Assembly: GCA_963277665.1 (NCBI GenBank)
Contig: OY728153.1
Location: 269,984,250 to 270,048,249, forward strand
Source of the DNA: Viscum album
Taxonomy: Eukaryota; Streptophyta; Magnoliopsida; Santalales; Viscaceae
Direction: 5' to 3'
Length of the DNA: 64,000 bases
Shown: positions 10,887-23,824 of the stretch, piece after piece
Layout: each line of letters opens with the position of its first letter
How positions within the stretch are numbered: the stretch's first letter is position 1
Notes under the pieces: generated by a model
The model's database searches: none
The model's input: the letters and a program-made list of their open reading frames with translations, nothing else
What the model was told of the DNA's origin: nothing
Made by a program: the position numbers and the translations under genes

Positions 10887-13800
10887 ACTACTGCTGAGGT
10901 TGAAGCTCTGAAAGACGTGGTGGCAGGTAATTTAATAGTTTCCTTAAGTTTAGCCAATTCTTTATTTGATTTTGGATCATCACATTGTTTCATATCTTCC
11001 CAGTTTGCTAAGAAAATTAGATATTTCCAATTTTATTTAACAAGGGAGTTGTCAGTAAAAACTCGTAAGGAAAGTATCATTGCAACAAAGGTTTGTGAAT
11101 TAGTTCCCATTAGGTCATATAAATGTTCTTTATCTACTGATCTCATCGTCATACCTATGATTGAATTTGATATAATCCTTGGAATGGATTGGATTTCAGA
11201 CCATGATGCAAAAATTTATTTTAAGAAGAAGGAGGTTACAATTCTCAATGATGATAAAGAGTACCTTATATTTAGAGAATAAATGTCACCATCTGATTAT
11301 TATCTAGATCCACCTCAGTATCTCTAATAAATTCAATTATTGGGGAGGATGAGAATGAAATAATTATGGGTGAGGAAAATAATGTTTGAATAGAGTACAT
11401 ACCTATTGTGCAAGAATAAGTTGATGTGTTTCCATAGGATTTACTTGGTCATCCTCCAGAACAAGAAATTGATTTTTCCATTGATTAAATTCCTAGTTCA
11501 AGGCCCATATTGAAGACCCCTTACAGAATGACCACTGTGGAATTAGTGGAACTAAAGAAACAACTAGAGGAATTGAGTAATAAAGGATTTATTCAACCTA
11601 GTGTTTCTCCATGGGGATCCCCTGTCCTTTTTGTTAAAAAAAAGACAGATCTATGAGGTTGTGCATTGACTACAGGGAGATCAATGCTATAACAATAAAG
11701 AAAAAGTATCCCCTACCTCGCATTGATGATTTATTCGACAAACTTCATAGAGATCAATATTTTTCAAAGATTGAACTTCAATATGGATACCATTAGTTGT
11801 GTGTGAAGAAGGAAGACATTCCAAAAACACCATTTCGAACCAGGTACGGGCATTACGAGTTTACAGTAATGCCTTTTGGATTGACTAATACACCTTATGT
11901 CTTCAGGGATCTAATGAATAGATTTTTCAAGGAATATCTTGATGACTTTTTAGTGGTATTTATTGATGATATATTGGTATAATAAAATAGAAATGAAGAT
12001 CATGAAAATCACTTGAGCACTATTCTGAAAACCGTTAGAAGAAATGAATTATATTGGAAGTTTAGCAGGTGAGAATTCTAGATTCAAGAGTTTTCTTTTC
12101 TTGGCCATATTGTCTCTAAGGATAGAATCTATGTTGATCCTTCAAAGACCAAGGCAATCTAATAATGGTCATCACCGACGAGTATAACCGAGGTATGTAG
12201 TTTTATTGGCTTAGCAGGTTATTATCGACTTTTTGTCCCGACTTTTTCCTGGTTGGCTAACCCATTAACCAAGATCACACGTAAAGGGGTTAAATTTGTT
12301 TGGACAAAAGAGTGTGAAGAATTTTTTGAAGAACTGGAGAAAATATTAGTTAATTCTCTTATCTTGACTCTACCATCGGGAAATTATGGTTTTGTTATTT
12401 ATAGTGATGCTTCAAAGAAAGGGCTTGGTTTTGTCCTTATGTAAAATGATAGTGTTATTGCCTATACACCATGATAACTAAAAATTCATGAGAAAATCTA
12501 TCCTACTAATGATCTTGAGTTAACATCTGTAATCCTTGCTCTGAAAATATGGAGACACTATCTCTATAGTAAAAAATGTGAGATTTATACTGATCACAAG
12601 AGTTTTAAATATATTTTCTCACAGAAAGAACTCAACATGAGGAAAAGACGATGGCTTGAACTACTCAAGGATTATGATTTCACTATACACTACCACCCGC
12701 AGAAGGAAAATAAGGTGGAATATTCTTTGAGTATAATGGATCATATATTTTTGAACAAGATGAGAGTTGAAAGGGATCCTATTTTCATGGATCTAGTAAA
12801 GATGGATATGGGAATAACCATGGAAGGTGAAACATCGATACCTTTTCAAATGGTTGCAAAACCATCTTTACTAGAAAGGTTAAATAGTTGTCAGACTGAT
12901 GATGAGGAGTTTCAAAAAAAGATTAAAGCTGTAAATGATGTGAGATTGAGTGACTTCATATATAAAGATGGAATTTTGAAATATGGTAAGATACTTTGTG
13001 TTCCTAACATACCTGATCAAAAAAGGGAATTATTGGATGATTCTCATAGATCCAATTTCTCTATAAACCATGGGAGCACGAAAATGTATAGAGATTTGAA
13101 GGAACATTTTTGGTGGGACAACATGAAGAGGGAGATTGCTGATTTTGTGTCAAGATGTATGGTTTGTCAACAAGTGAAAGCTAGAAGGAAATAGCCTGAA
13201 GGAGTCATGAAACATCTTCCCATACCTGAGTGGAAATGGGATAATATTATAATGAAATTTTCCATGGGGCTACCAAAGACTCCTAGAAGGAATGATGCAA
13301 TATGGGTCATTATTGATCGTCTTACCAAGTCAGCACATTTTCTTTCTATAAGAGAAGATTTACCACTTGAACGTATGGAAAGACTATATATTAATGAATT
13401 TGTAAGACTCCATGGTGTACCACTATCGATTGTTTCTGATCATGATCCCCATTTTACATCAAGATTCTAGAAAAGTCTTTAGAAGGCCTTGGATACTGAA
13501 CTTCGTTTGAGCACTGCCTACCACCCTCAAACCGATGGACAATCAGAATGGACTATTCAAACCATAGAAGACACGTTGAGATCTTTCTCACTTGACTTTC
13601 AAGATATGTGGGATCAATATTTACCTATGGTATAATTTTCCTATAATAATAGTCTCCATTCAAGTATTCAGATGGAAGCATATAAAGCGTTATACAAAAA
13701 GAGATGTCGCACACCAACTTGTTGGGATGATGTTGGTGAAAGAAAAATCGTAGGCCCAGGACCTGTTGAGGAAACAATGGAAAAGGTGAAGGTTATCCAA

Positions 13801-14295
13801 ACCTACATGAAAGCAGCTCAAAGTAGGTAAAAGAGATATGCCGATAACCAAAGGAAGGATTTCGAATTTCAAGTAGGAGACCATGTTTTCTTAATGGTAT
13901 CTCCATGGAAGGGTGTTATACATTTCAGTAAGAAGGGTAAATTGAGTGCCAAGTACATGAGAGCTTTTAAAATTCTAGAACGAATTGGAGTTGTAGCTTA
14001 TCATTTGAAAATGCCTCCAAGTCTCTCCAAAGTTCATGATTTATTCCATGTATCACTATTGAGAAAATACATTTCTGACCCAACACATGTACTCACCTAT
14101 GAGGAAATTTAACTGGAACCTAATATGTCTTATTGTGAAGAGCCTGTCAAAATTTTTGATACAAGAGAACAAGTGCTGAGAAACCGGACGACTCGTCTAG
14201 TAAAAGTTCTATGGAGAAACCATAAGATAGAAGAGGCAACGTGAGAAGCAGATGAAATTATGATGAAGAACCACCCAAATATTTGTGTGTGGTAG
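10887..14295 (+). pseudogene. Element A pol (PR-RT-RH-INT-chromodomain), broken
   Basis: Domains in order: aspartic protease about 10920-11270 (active site reads LFDFGSS, with the usual DSG serine replaced; ILGMDWI follows); reverse transcriptase about 11500-12240 (MPFGLTNTP, then VVFIDDILV); RNase H about 12390-12640 (YSDASKKGLG); integrase zinc finger about 13040-13180 (CMVCQQVK); integrase core about 13215-13560; chromodomain-like tail to TAG 14293 (VKVLWRNHKIEEAT). The first integrase catalytic Asp is replaced by Lys (MKFSMGLP where C has MDFVTGLP). Many stops and frame changes occur, including the stop directly after the RT active site at 11980. It cannot make a working enzyme. Confidence 0.85.
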
Positions 14296-14340
14296 TATTA
14301 TAGAAATTTTGAGGATAGAATTATTTGAAGAAGGGAATAA

Positions 14341-17300
14341 TGTAACACCCCAAGCTTCCACGGTACGTTTCCCTTTGAATAATGCAGTAGCTTTCATTGT
14401 ACGCAACTTCGAGATTCTAACACACCGCAACCAATTAAACTAGCTATTATGAATAGTAATACCCATTTTTTGAAATTTTATTTTTCAAAATGGACTTCAT
14501 TTTTGAATTTGAAATATCAAAATTAGCTTAGGGTGAATTTTTGGTATTTTTTTTGAAAACTTTCAATTTTTGATGAATAGTGAAAAACACTGCGTTATTG
14601 GTTAAAACTGACTTTTTATTTAAATAATTATTTATTTTATTTAAATTTTTTTAAGGTAAAAATAGATTCATAATACATATATAAGTTCAATGTAATTAAT
14701 TGGAGTCATTTTATAATAAGTTTAGATATATAAAAATTTTATTGAACTTTTTACCATCTTTTACCCACCTCCTAGGAGCATTTGCAAATTTGCATAAAAC
14801 ATAATTTTACCAATTATATGAGTTGAATTTAAAAAATCCAAGAGACACAATTAATATCAGTAAGTTAAATGTGGGTAAATAAGATGAAACTAAATTTTGG
14901 TGAACCGTAACTTTTGACTTTTATTTACCACGGTTAAAAGTAAATATGGTAATTAAGTGTAAAAATGATATCATAATTATCCTAACACATGTAACAATTC
15001 TATTGGATAAGTATAATTCAAACATAAACAACCTTTGGAATAAAATATGATCCTCTTTGGTCCACTTGGATTAGATTAGGACATTTATTATTATTTTATC
15101 TAAAAATGAGTTAAAAGAGTTAAATTCAAAGTTTAATAACTAAACCATTTTTAATACAGGGTTATACATAAGATAAATTAGACTATAAATATTCATTAGA
15201 AATATAAAAAAATTTCCTACATAATGGTATTTTATTTATAATTTTTAAAAATTAAATAATTTAATTTATTTATGACACAATGATGATGCAATAATTATCT
15301 TATTAATGAAAGATTCAAATAATTGTTATTATAAATATCCAAATAAATGTAATTTGAGACTTTTGATGAATTACAATAATTCTATTGGTTAATATGACAT
15401 TTTAGGGTTTATTAAATAATTTTTTTTCGAAGTAATAATGCTGTTATGATTTTCACAAAAACCAAATACTAAATAGTGTCAAAATTGACATAATTGAGTT
15501 TTTAAAAAAATACTATATTATTAATTGATATAATATTCCTAAAAATATAAGGTTTGGCCAAAGGACTTACATAAGAATATATATACTAATAATGAACCAA
15601 TTGGGGTTATATTGTCTTGTTATAGTAAGTTTATTAACCATATAATAGAAAAATACAAAGAGACATGGTAAATGTCAAACTATTTAAATAAGAGTTAAAT
15701 CTAAAAGATAAGGTTAATATGGTAATATAAACCTGTATAAAACCTATTGGTTGAGAGTTTTTAGACCCATAACCACTTTATAATCTAAATAAATCATTTT
15801 TGAGCCATTAGAAACATAAAATTATTTTGTTATGAAATAATATTTCAAGATTTTCCTAAAGTGACCCTCACATCTCTTATAAAAGGGTACTTCCCCTTCC
15901 CTTAATCTCACACATCCAAAGCCATTTCCCTCATTTAAATCCTACCCAAATTTCCTCCCAAATTTCCTCCCTTAATCCTTGAGGCCTTCCCTTGGTCCTA
16001 AATCCAACCTATGGATCCATTTTGATCAAATCAAAAGGAAGAACCCGAAGAAGAGGTAAATATTTCATCACCACTTTCAAGTTCTTTTATTCTTCCACTT
16101 CCTCTTTCTTTGATGTTTCCATTATAAAATAATAACTCCAGTATCTTATATATACTGTGAGGATATTATAAAATGGTACAAACATATTCATTATTCCATC
16201 CATCATATGAATGACAAAGTCACCATACATGCGTACGTACGGCTTACCGTCTCCACGTTGTGGTGTAGTTTGTTATTCAAACACTTCATTATTTGGATGA
16301 GTATAATAATAAGTATAAATAATGTAAATAATAAATATAAAATGTTATTGATTCTGTATATATGATATAACATCCAATTACATATGATTTCACCATTAAT
16401 ATAATGACATTGTCGCTCGTGCGTACGTACGGATTACCATCTCCACGAACGTGATGAGATTCATTCTACATCAAAATCATTCAAGAATAATTTTCATTTT
16501 ATGATTAAAAATAATGATTAATAACTTAATATCATTCAAGATATGAATAAAATACATCCTATCCATAAAAAACATGTCTTACGTAACCGATCATATAAAG
16601 GAAAACAGATTAGTTAACACCCGAAATGATGATATTACTAAAATATTATTAACAAAGCCATATTAGAGGATCATATATGATATCATATTTATGTATATAG
16701 TATTTTTTTCAATTTAATAACAATGATTTAACTATTATAAAGTAGGTTTACATACCCTCGACCAAGGAAAAGTACAAGTTAAGGGTTAATTTCACAATCT
16801 CTTTATTATCTAAGGTTGTTTCTACGTAAGTATCTACTGGGACCGCTTTATTATCCACATCCATGTTTCTTAAAAATGAATTTCAAAACATTTTTACTAT
16901 TTAATAGACTATGGGTTGAAGTAATTTATACCCTTGTTTGACTTTTTATAAAATTGTTTGAAAGTAATCTTTCTGTCATTTTCCAAACAAGGTACTTTAT
17001 GACCTTTTCGACAAAATTAAGGTAAGAATGTATTTTTTTTAACTTATATGGTGGGTGTGGCTATTTTTCACTATTACATCATCATAGAAGCTTCCCATAC
17101 AATCTTATAAGAATATTTTCAAAATAAATGTTTTCTTTTATAATTATGTGACTTTTAAATGATTACAAAATAGAAAGAGGTATTTATTTCAAAATAGTTT
17201 TCATTTCATCTATATCAACATCCTTTTGATGGGTTTTAAGCTTGTTTGAAGTGGATTTATTATGATACAAATCTTCCATGTTGTATTGAAGGTTTTGTGA

Positions 17301-18074
17301 TATTTTTGACTGTGGATGTGTTATTCTTATACCATGCATGGTTTATGGATAAATTATTGACATTTCGTATGCTAGTTTTAACACGAATGTTTATGTTATG
17401 TTTAAATTTTTTTATATGAGGAATGCATTGGACTTAGAAAGTGATGGGTGGAGCCTGCTATATCTCCTTGATGCATTGGTAGGTCTCATGAGACAAACTA
17501 GTGTATTGGAATAAGGCCTTGAAAAAAAATTATTTTTAGTCTTGGCACAAGGCCTTGACTATGTGGTTATGAAGTCTGGCATTATGCATTCCATCATTTT
17601 GAAAGTGGCTATTGATATTGCATGTGATTATTCGACTAGTATAATATCCATGTGAATAAGTAAATGACATTATTTTATTTTATCTTTTCCATATTATGCT
17701 GAAGTTTAGATTTAAAAGCCTTTTGTTTTAGTCTTATACATTGCCTTAAATGTTTATGCTTATTTATGAAAGTTTCTGCTATATTGTTATCCTTACTGAG
17801 CATCTGAGCTCACCCCTTTCCATGTTTTATTTTTCCTAGGATGTGAAGAAGTATTTTATGGTTGACCTGCAGGGATAGGCTAAGAATATAAGTGTTTTCA
17901 AAAGGGGGATTTTTTTTGATGTTTTTATTTCATGATGTAATGTAAAACTTATGAATGTATCTAGTACTTAAAAGGCTACTAAATTGATCGGTCTTTCCAG
18001 ACATGATTCCTTGTATCGTGAAAATGTTATGTAATAATGCACCAAATCTGGGTAACTGGGGTCGGGGAATTACA
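14341..18074 (+). repeat. Element A 3' LTR
   Basis: This starts TGTAACACCCC at 14341, just after a weak purine tract (GAAGAAGGGAATAA), and ends GGAATTACA at 18074. The TATA box is at 15878, the donor-like GTAAAT at 16056, and an acceptor-like TTTTTCCTAG ends at 17839. The motif with GTACGTACGG repeats near 16230-16260 and 16418-16450. It is followed by the target duplication AAATA at 18075-18079. Confidence 0.85.
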
Positions 18075-18263
18075 AAATAAATAAATAAATTATGTAAATA
18101 TTTTTTTTAAAAACCACCGCCAAATGAAACTCTGTGAAATAAAAAAACCACACCTGAAAAAGTGTCACAAAATGATTATCGAAACACAAATAAGCGGCGC
18201 TTTTAGATAGTGTCACACATCTTTTAATGGTGGTTAAAACCACAGAACAATGCCAAAAAACCA

Positions 18264-18289
18264 CAAAAATGCATTTTTTTACAGTGATA
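18264..18289 (-). repeat. CACTA right terminal inverted repeat with ATA target duplication
   Basis: On the minus strand it starts CACTGTAAAAAAATGCATTT at 18286. ATA at 18287-18289 repeats 3276-3278. Confidence 0.75.
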
Positions 18290-19141
18290 ACTCATTGATT
18301 TATGTCCTTATTTTCCATACATAATATATTTTTCTATTAATTTGATACATTCTCATGGGTTTCTATTTCCATATTTATGACATAATGGAAATTTACCCTT
18401 CCTTCCTCCATGGTATCCACCACCCAAGCTCTCAATGAACTCCCTTATTCTCTTCAATGGTGAGTCTGAGTGTTTTTTAAGGTGCATGTTATTAATGATA
18501 TATCATGATAATTGATTAGGGATAATCATGATACCTTTCACTATAGTCATCATCACATTTTGTTTTTATTAATCACCAAATTGTCCATCACATTCAATGT
18601 TAACATGATTATTTTGGGTTCTATCCACTGACTAAAACCAAAAAAATCATAGTGTGAGAAGAAATAATCATAGTGGAAAACAATATAATTATTTATAGTA
18701 TGTATAAATCATGGAACCTTTTTTCAATCTAAGGAACCTTAAGATTAATCTAGGTCATTCATTATCATAAACTATTCAAATCATTTATGATGGTTCATAA
18801 AGAAAATGTGAATTAACACAAGCATATCCCCTGGGAGTGTCAAACCAGGTATGAAACAAAGCCTGTTGTTGTGCACTAGGTGATGATCAAGTTCAATCCC
18901 AATGCACCCTTTTTGAAGTTATTATACTAAGGTACAATTGTTCTAGAGCCACATCCACTTATAGTATCTAGAAAAGGATGTATTTCTAGGAAAAACACAT
19001 AATCTACACCTTACAAAAAATTTAGGATGATGTTATATTCTTATAATTATCCTCTAAGTCAGTCATATGGTTATACTTTATAATATATATTTTCCTAAAT
19101 ATAGTTCCCAAGGTTTATACTAAACTTTACCTAATACCAAT
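18290..19141 (-). mobile_element. Element D internal region, proximal part with leader and primer site
   Basis: Read on the minus strand, 19141 to 19129 is ATTGGTATTAGG, a decayed version of the TGGTATCAGAG primer site, directly after the LTR end CCTTTACA. Downstream on the minus strand, 18905-18811 matches the leader block of elements A, B and C (GTGCACAACAACAGG, CTCCCAGGGGATATGC). Beyond that no gag is recognisable down to the CACTA insertion point at 18290. The tandem-duplication breakpoint is at 18907, inside this leader. Confidence 0.65.
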
Positions 19142-19360
19142 TGTAAAGGCCCCCGATCTAGTAGCCTATAATTGATGGTTACTTTATTACATTGTCTTAA
19201 TATACAAGTGATCACATAACAATGGAATAAATAGTTTAGTAGACTTGGTAAACTAGATACATACTTGAGTCTCACATTACATTTGAAAACATAAATTACA
19301 ACACAGTGAAAGTAAATAACCTGCATCCTTGAACCCATTTAAAGATTCCTTCTTAATATC

Positions 19361-22285
19361 CTAGGGAATAGAAACAAAATAAAGGAATAAGGGTGAGATC
19401 AGATGCTCAGTAAGGGTTACATATACCTAAATCTATTATGAATCAATAAAGAACAATCAATATGGAATGGTAAATAACTGAAAATACATGTCATTTAATC
19501 AATAACTTGATCACAAAATACATCCATGGATAATATTAATGTTTCAATCCCATGGATAATAATAACCAAATTCTAAATGATGGAAATGATTAATATTGTC
19601 TGTCATGATCTCAGACAACATGATATCTATACTATAAAGACCTTTTTCTAAGTCAATTTAATTGATGAGTAGGTATAAACTAAAAACCACATTAATTATA
19701 GCATACTAATTTGTCTCATGATACCCATTAATGCATCAAGGGGATATCTTACTCTAGGCCCCACCTGTCACTACTTTTCCAATTAATTCCTCATATATCG
19801 AATGATCAATTTAATTTATAAACAATATGCCTTATCAATAAATATTTGTATTGAATAAATAATACAAAATATTGATTTCTCTAGCCAATTGAATAAATTT
19901 TAAAGTGAAACACTCTATACAGAAATGATATATAGTTTAATAAATAATAATATTCAAGATAAATAAATTATATATTGAAAGTTAATATAATTTATGATGA
20001 TCTTATGAAAGTGAATGTTTTATGGGATAGTTAATGACTAAAAAATTAATTGATAAAGTGAATGTTAATACCTTCCTTGGTCAAACTAATCATAAACCAT
20101 CCATATAATTAATAAATATGGTATCATTACAACATATCCCTAGTGGATTATAAGTAAAATACATGTATTTTTTCATTTATGAATAGAAATTCCATAGAAA
20201 TATCATTAAAAACAATCTTGATGAAAATACCCTATTCACTTTTAAAGTATCATTTAAAAACAAAAAATTTAAAAAATATTAAAAAAAGAATTTACTTTGA
20301 AAATAATCTAGTAAAATTATAAATTATGCTTCATAGAAATGATTGGTTATGATTTTGGGAATATTCCATTCATGCTGAGTATGTTAAAATAAACATTCCT
20401 TTTACATTTACAGTAAAAAGTATAAAAATACCTTGTTCAAAAAATGAAATGAAGTTTCCTTTTAAACCATTTTGCAAAAATTAAAACATGGGTAAAAATT
20501 AATTTAATAAATAATTTCATAATATTAAAAATATTATTTAATACATTTTAAGGAAAATATGGATATGAAAGAAAAATCTTTTTCAATCAAAAAGAGAAAT
20601 GAAGTTGGATTTTCATAAAAATAGTTTCTCAATAATTTTAAGTACTAAAGCGTGGAAAATGGTACTATTATGTGAAAATTTCATAAATAACTAGAGGATA
20701 ATTAAATGAATGTTTTTTATTAGAAAAACATCAAACAATTTCCATCAATATAAATTCAAGCATAAATAATCCTGTTTAAAATGATATTGAAGCATAAACT
20801 ATTACCACTTTGGTAACATTTGAATTATAACCTCCATGAAAGAAATAAGATCAAATGAAACATTAATTACCATTAATATAAATATATTCATGATATAAAA
20901 TATAAAATTATAAGTATATACACCACATAAAAATAAGTCGGTACATATTACCAAATATGTCTCAATGGAGCATAAATTTAGACAAAATCTCTTACAATGA
21001 TCATACCGTTGAATGAGAATTAATAAATGAATTAATTATGTGTATAAAATTTTAAAACACATAAAATAAGTGAAAAAAGTAATAAAATAATAAAAAAATA
21101 TTACACACATATTCTTATAATATCAAATAAAATTAATAAGTAATATAATCCAATAAAAAGAAATTAAGATATGAAACCCCTTACCACATAGTTACTTTTG
21201 AGTAAAATCCACTTGAATAAAATAATTTGATTTGAAAAAAAATACTATGAAGTATTAATGATTCAAGATATAATAGTTAAAATTTAATTATATAACCCAT
21301 ATAAAAGAAATAGGTTCATAACATTAAAATATGGCTCAATGAAGGGAGATTGAGACAAAATCGCTTACCTCAGGTTCCACTTCCTTCCTATGAGTCCGAA
21401 ACTAAAGTAAAATAAATATAGATTTATTATAAATATCTTATATGACCATAAAAATTTATATCATAGCTTATATGATTTACTTATAATCTTTTATGATCAA
21501 TTTATTAATAATCCTTTGTTAAAATCAATTTTTCATGTAATAACTACTTTGTTTTTCATGTATGTTTTATTTTGGTAGTTTCATTCCTTGTAAATTGATC
21601 ATGGTTATATCATATAAATAATTTCAATAATGATATAAATATCATATAAATTAATTATATATGTATTTATAATAGTCTATAAAAGTTATAGATAGAAAAA
21701 TGAGTTACACCATTTATGGAGACGATAGGTCATACATACGCATGAAGACTATTTTTATTATTTTTAAGGATGGAATGAGATATATGTAAATAATAATTCA
21801 CCTTGAAAAAATAATTATTATATCATATAAATTATATATTTTCATCAAATCCATCCTTATTACTGTCCTTGTAAATATGAAATGATAAACGAATCCCATC
21901 GCTTTGTGGAGGCAGCAGTCCACACGTACGCACGAGCGACGTTATCCATTTACAACAGATTGTAAGGTAAAAATATAGTTGTTATATTATAATTATAGAA
22001 GTATAATTATTTCATAAATATAATATATATACATTAAATTCATCATTATATTCATTTGTGAGAGCTGGTGATGGAAAACGAATTATATCGGTTCGCGAGG
22101 CGGTAGTCTACCGTACACATGACCGTCAGTTTCATTTCCAATTTGATGGAAGAGAAGATGGATATAGGTTATAAAAATATATCAATACATGTTATATACT
22201 AGTTCTATTATATTATAATTTTTAATATATTAATGAAGGTGGTAATAGTAGAAGTAAAAATGAAGAGCTTAGTGAAGACATTTAC
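19361..22285 (-). other. Candidate leader intron in element D LTR
   Basis: The donor CTAAG/GTAAAT starts at 22285 on the minus strand. The acceptor TGTTTCTATTCCCTAG ends at 19361, followed by GATATTAAG. The 2,925-bp length is kept in copy 2 (49064 to 46139, 2,926 bp). No transcript evidence. Confidence 0.4.
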
Positions 22286-22455
22286 CTTAGCTTAGAAAAA
22301 CCTCCTTTGGATCTCTTATTAAGGACACTAGGGATGGTATTTTGGGAAGAGAATTAGATCTATAAAATGTATAAGGATATTTTGGAGTTATTTTAACATG
22401 TTTTGGTCAATATAAATGGATTAATAGGTGTTAAGAAGTGATGGTAGAAGGTTCC

Positions 22456-22463
22456 CTTATATA
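22456..22463 (-). promoter_or_regulatory. TATA box of element D LTR
   Basis: TATATAAG on the minus strand. The GTAAAT donor-like site is exactly 178 bp downstream, the same as in element A and in the second D copy (49242 to 49064). Confidence 0.55.
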
Positions 22464-23824
22464 ATTGAGGAGGAGTGACATTTTTGTAAATATAAAAAAC
22501 TATTCAATAATGGAAAATCACTCTCAATAAAAGTGCATCCAAAATTAGTAAATAATGGAGTTTAGGGAAGCTAAGTTCAATCAACACATTAAATTAAAAA
22601 ACATTCTAAACATGTTATTCAATTATCCTCTAAGTTTACTTACTTTTACCATTTTAGTTTTCACCACATTAATTAGTTTGTTTATTTACCTCGATAATTT
22701 ACTTGTTAAGCACAAAAATAAATGATACTTATTAGATAATTTTTACCCAATTATTCTAAATATTAAATAAAATTTATAAAATAAATTTCTTATGCGTGTG
22801 TGAAATCAATTTTAACACTGGTGCATGTAACGTGAAAAACCCTATTTTTACCATAACCGCGACAATTAATTTTTACTATATTTACTCTTCATTATGAAAA
22901 ATAAACTTTTAAATAATAACATAATATTAATTAATATTATTAAAAATATTTACTCTATTTTACCAAATATAATTCACATAATTAGAATAATTTAATTAAA
23001 AATTAAACCCACAAGCACGATGGAAATGAGGTTTTCCAAAGAAACGTTTTCTTAAATATAATTTTTTTATATTAAAATTAAAATTATAATTGATTAAAAT
23101 GATATAAATTATATTAATAAAAATATTATTAATATAAGTTTAATTTTAAAACCCTTAAATAAAAATGTAACTTTTAAAATTCTTTAAATGAAAAGACATT
23201 TTTTTAATAAAAATCAGTATTTTTCACTATTCTTCATGAAATTAATCTTTTCAAAAAATTATAAAAAATTAACACTAAGATATTTTTTACATGTTTATTT
23301 AAAAAATGAAGTTTTTTTTTATATAAATTTTCTAAATTTGTAAAAAATAAATTTTATAGTGTACAAAACGTGACATAATTACTTTTTATAAAAATATAGT
23401 TTTTAACCATAAAACAGGATTTATTCTTATCCCATGCCTAGAAAAAATATTAGATTAATGATAAAATATTTTATTGAATAGATAAATTATAAATTTCATT
23501 AAAATAATTAAATAATAGTGATAAATTTAATTTATTAAGATAAAAAACATCAGGTGTATAAATACAGTTTTTTCAAAAAAAAAATATTTTCCATTTAATT
23601 GATTTTTATTTTCATTTATAATATATTGATAAATAGTGAATTTATTTATACATGTGTATAATATATAATTTTCATAATTTATTTAGTCATATTAATAATG
23701 ACTAATTTAATGGATAGGTTATAATAGTATAATATATTATGGTTTATTTGGACTCAGGGTTATGTGTATTGCAAAAAATTAGAGTGATTAAATTTAAAAT
23801 ATATTATAAAATATCTAGGTGTCA

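Larger units (their letters stand above)
5590..18074 (+). mobile_element. Element A: complete, dead Tekay/Del-like Ty3/gypsy retrotransposon (12.5 kb)
   Basis: The element has two long LTRs (5590-9333, 3,744 bp; 14341-18074, 3,734 bp), a primer-binding site just after the 5' LTR, and decayed gag and pol between them. Both LTRs start TGTAACACCCC and end in TTACA or GTTACA. A perfect 5-bp target duplication AAATA flanks it. The domain order ends in integrase and then a chromodomain-like tail, as in chromoviruses, and the sequence style fits the Tekay/Del lineage. By eye the LTRs differ at roughly one base in ten over the first 120 bp, so it is older than element C. It is inserted in the CACTA transposon. 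Confidence 0.85.
3279..18286. mobile_element. CACTA (En/Spm-type) DNA transposon, non-autonomous, split by element A
   Basis: The left end begins CACTATAAAAAATGGCATTT and the right end, read on the minus strand, begins CACTGTAAAAAAATGCATTT: imperfect inverted ends with the family-defining CACT(A/G). The flanking bases are ATA on both sides (3276-3278, 18287-18289), the 3-bp target duplication expected for this superfamily. Subterminal copies of GGCGG(C/T)GGTTTTT occur about 180 bp inside each end (near 3463 on plus, near 18104-18116 on minus), as expected for transposase-binding repeats. Without the inserted retrotransposon A the element is about 2.5 kb. It shows no transposase, so it would need a partner element. 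It interrupts element D. Confidence 0.75.
19142..23824 (-). repeat. Element D 5' LTR, minus strand (4.7 kb), copy 1
   Basis: The plus-strand left edge TGTAAAGGCC is the LTR end (CCTTTACA on minus), next to the primer site. The right edge CTAGGTGTCA is the start (TGACACCTAG on minus). U3 is 22475-23824 and matches 1-1357. The TATA box is at 22456-22463 (minus). Donor-like GTAAAT starts at 22285 and acceptor-like CCCTAG ends at 19361. Three copies of a GTACG-containing motif (about 21712, 21903, 22091) match the paired motif of element A's LTR in reverse, so A and D are related families. No gene is seen. Confidence 0.75.
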
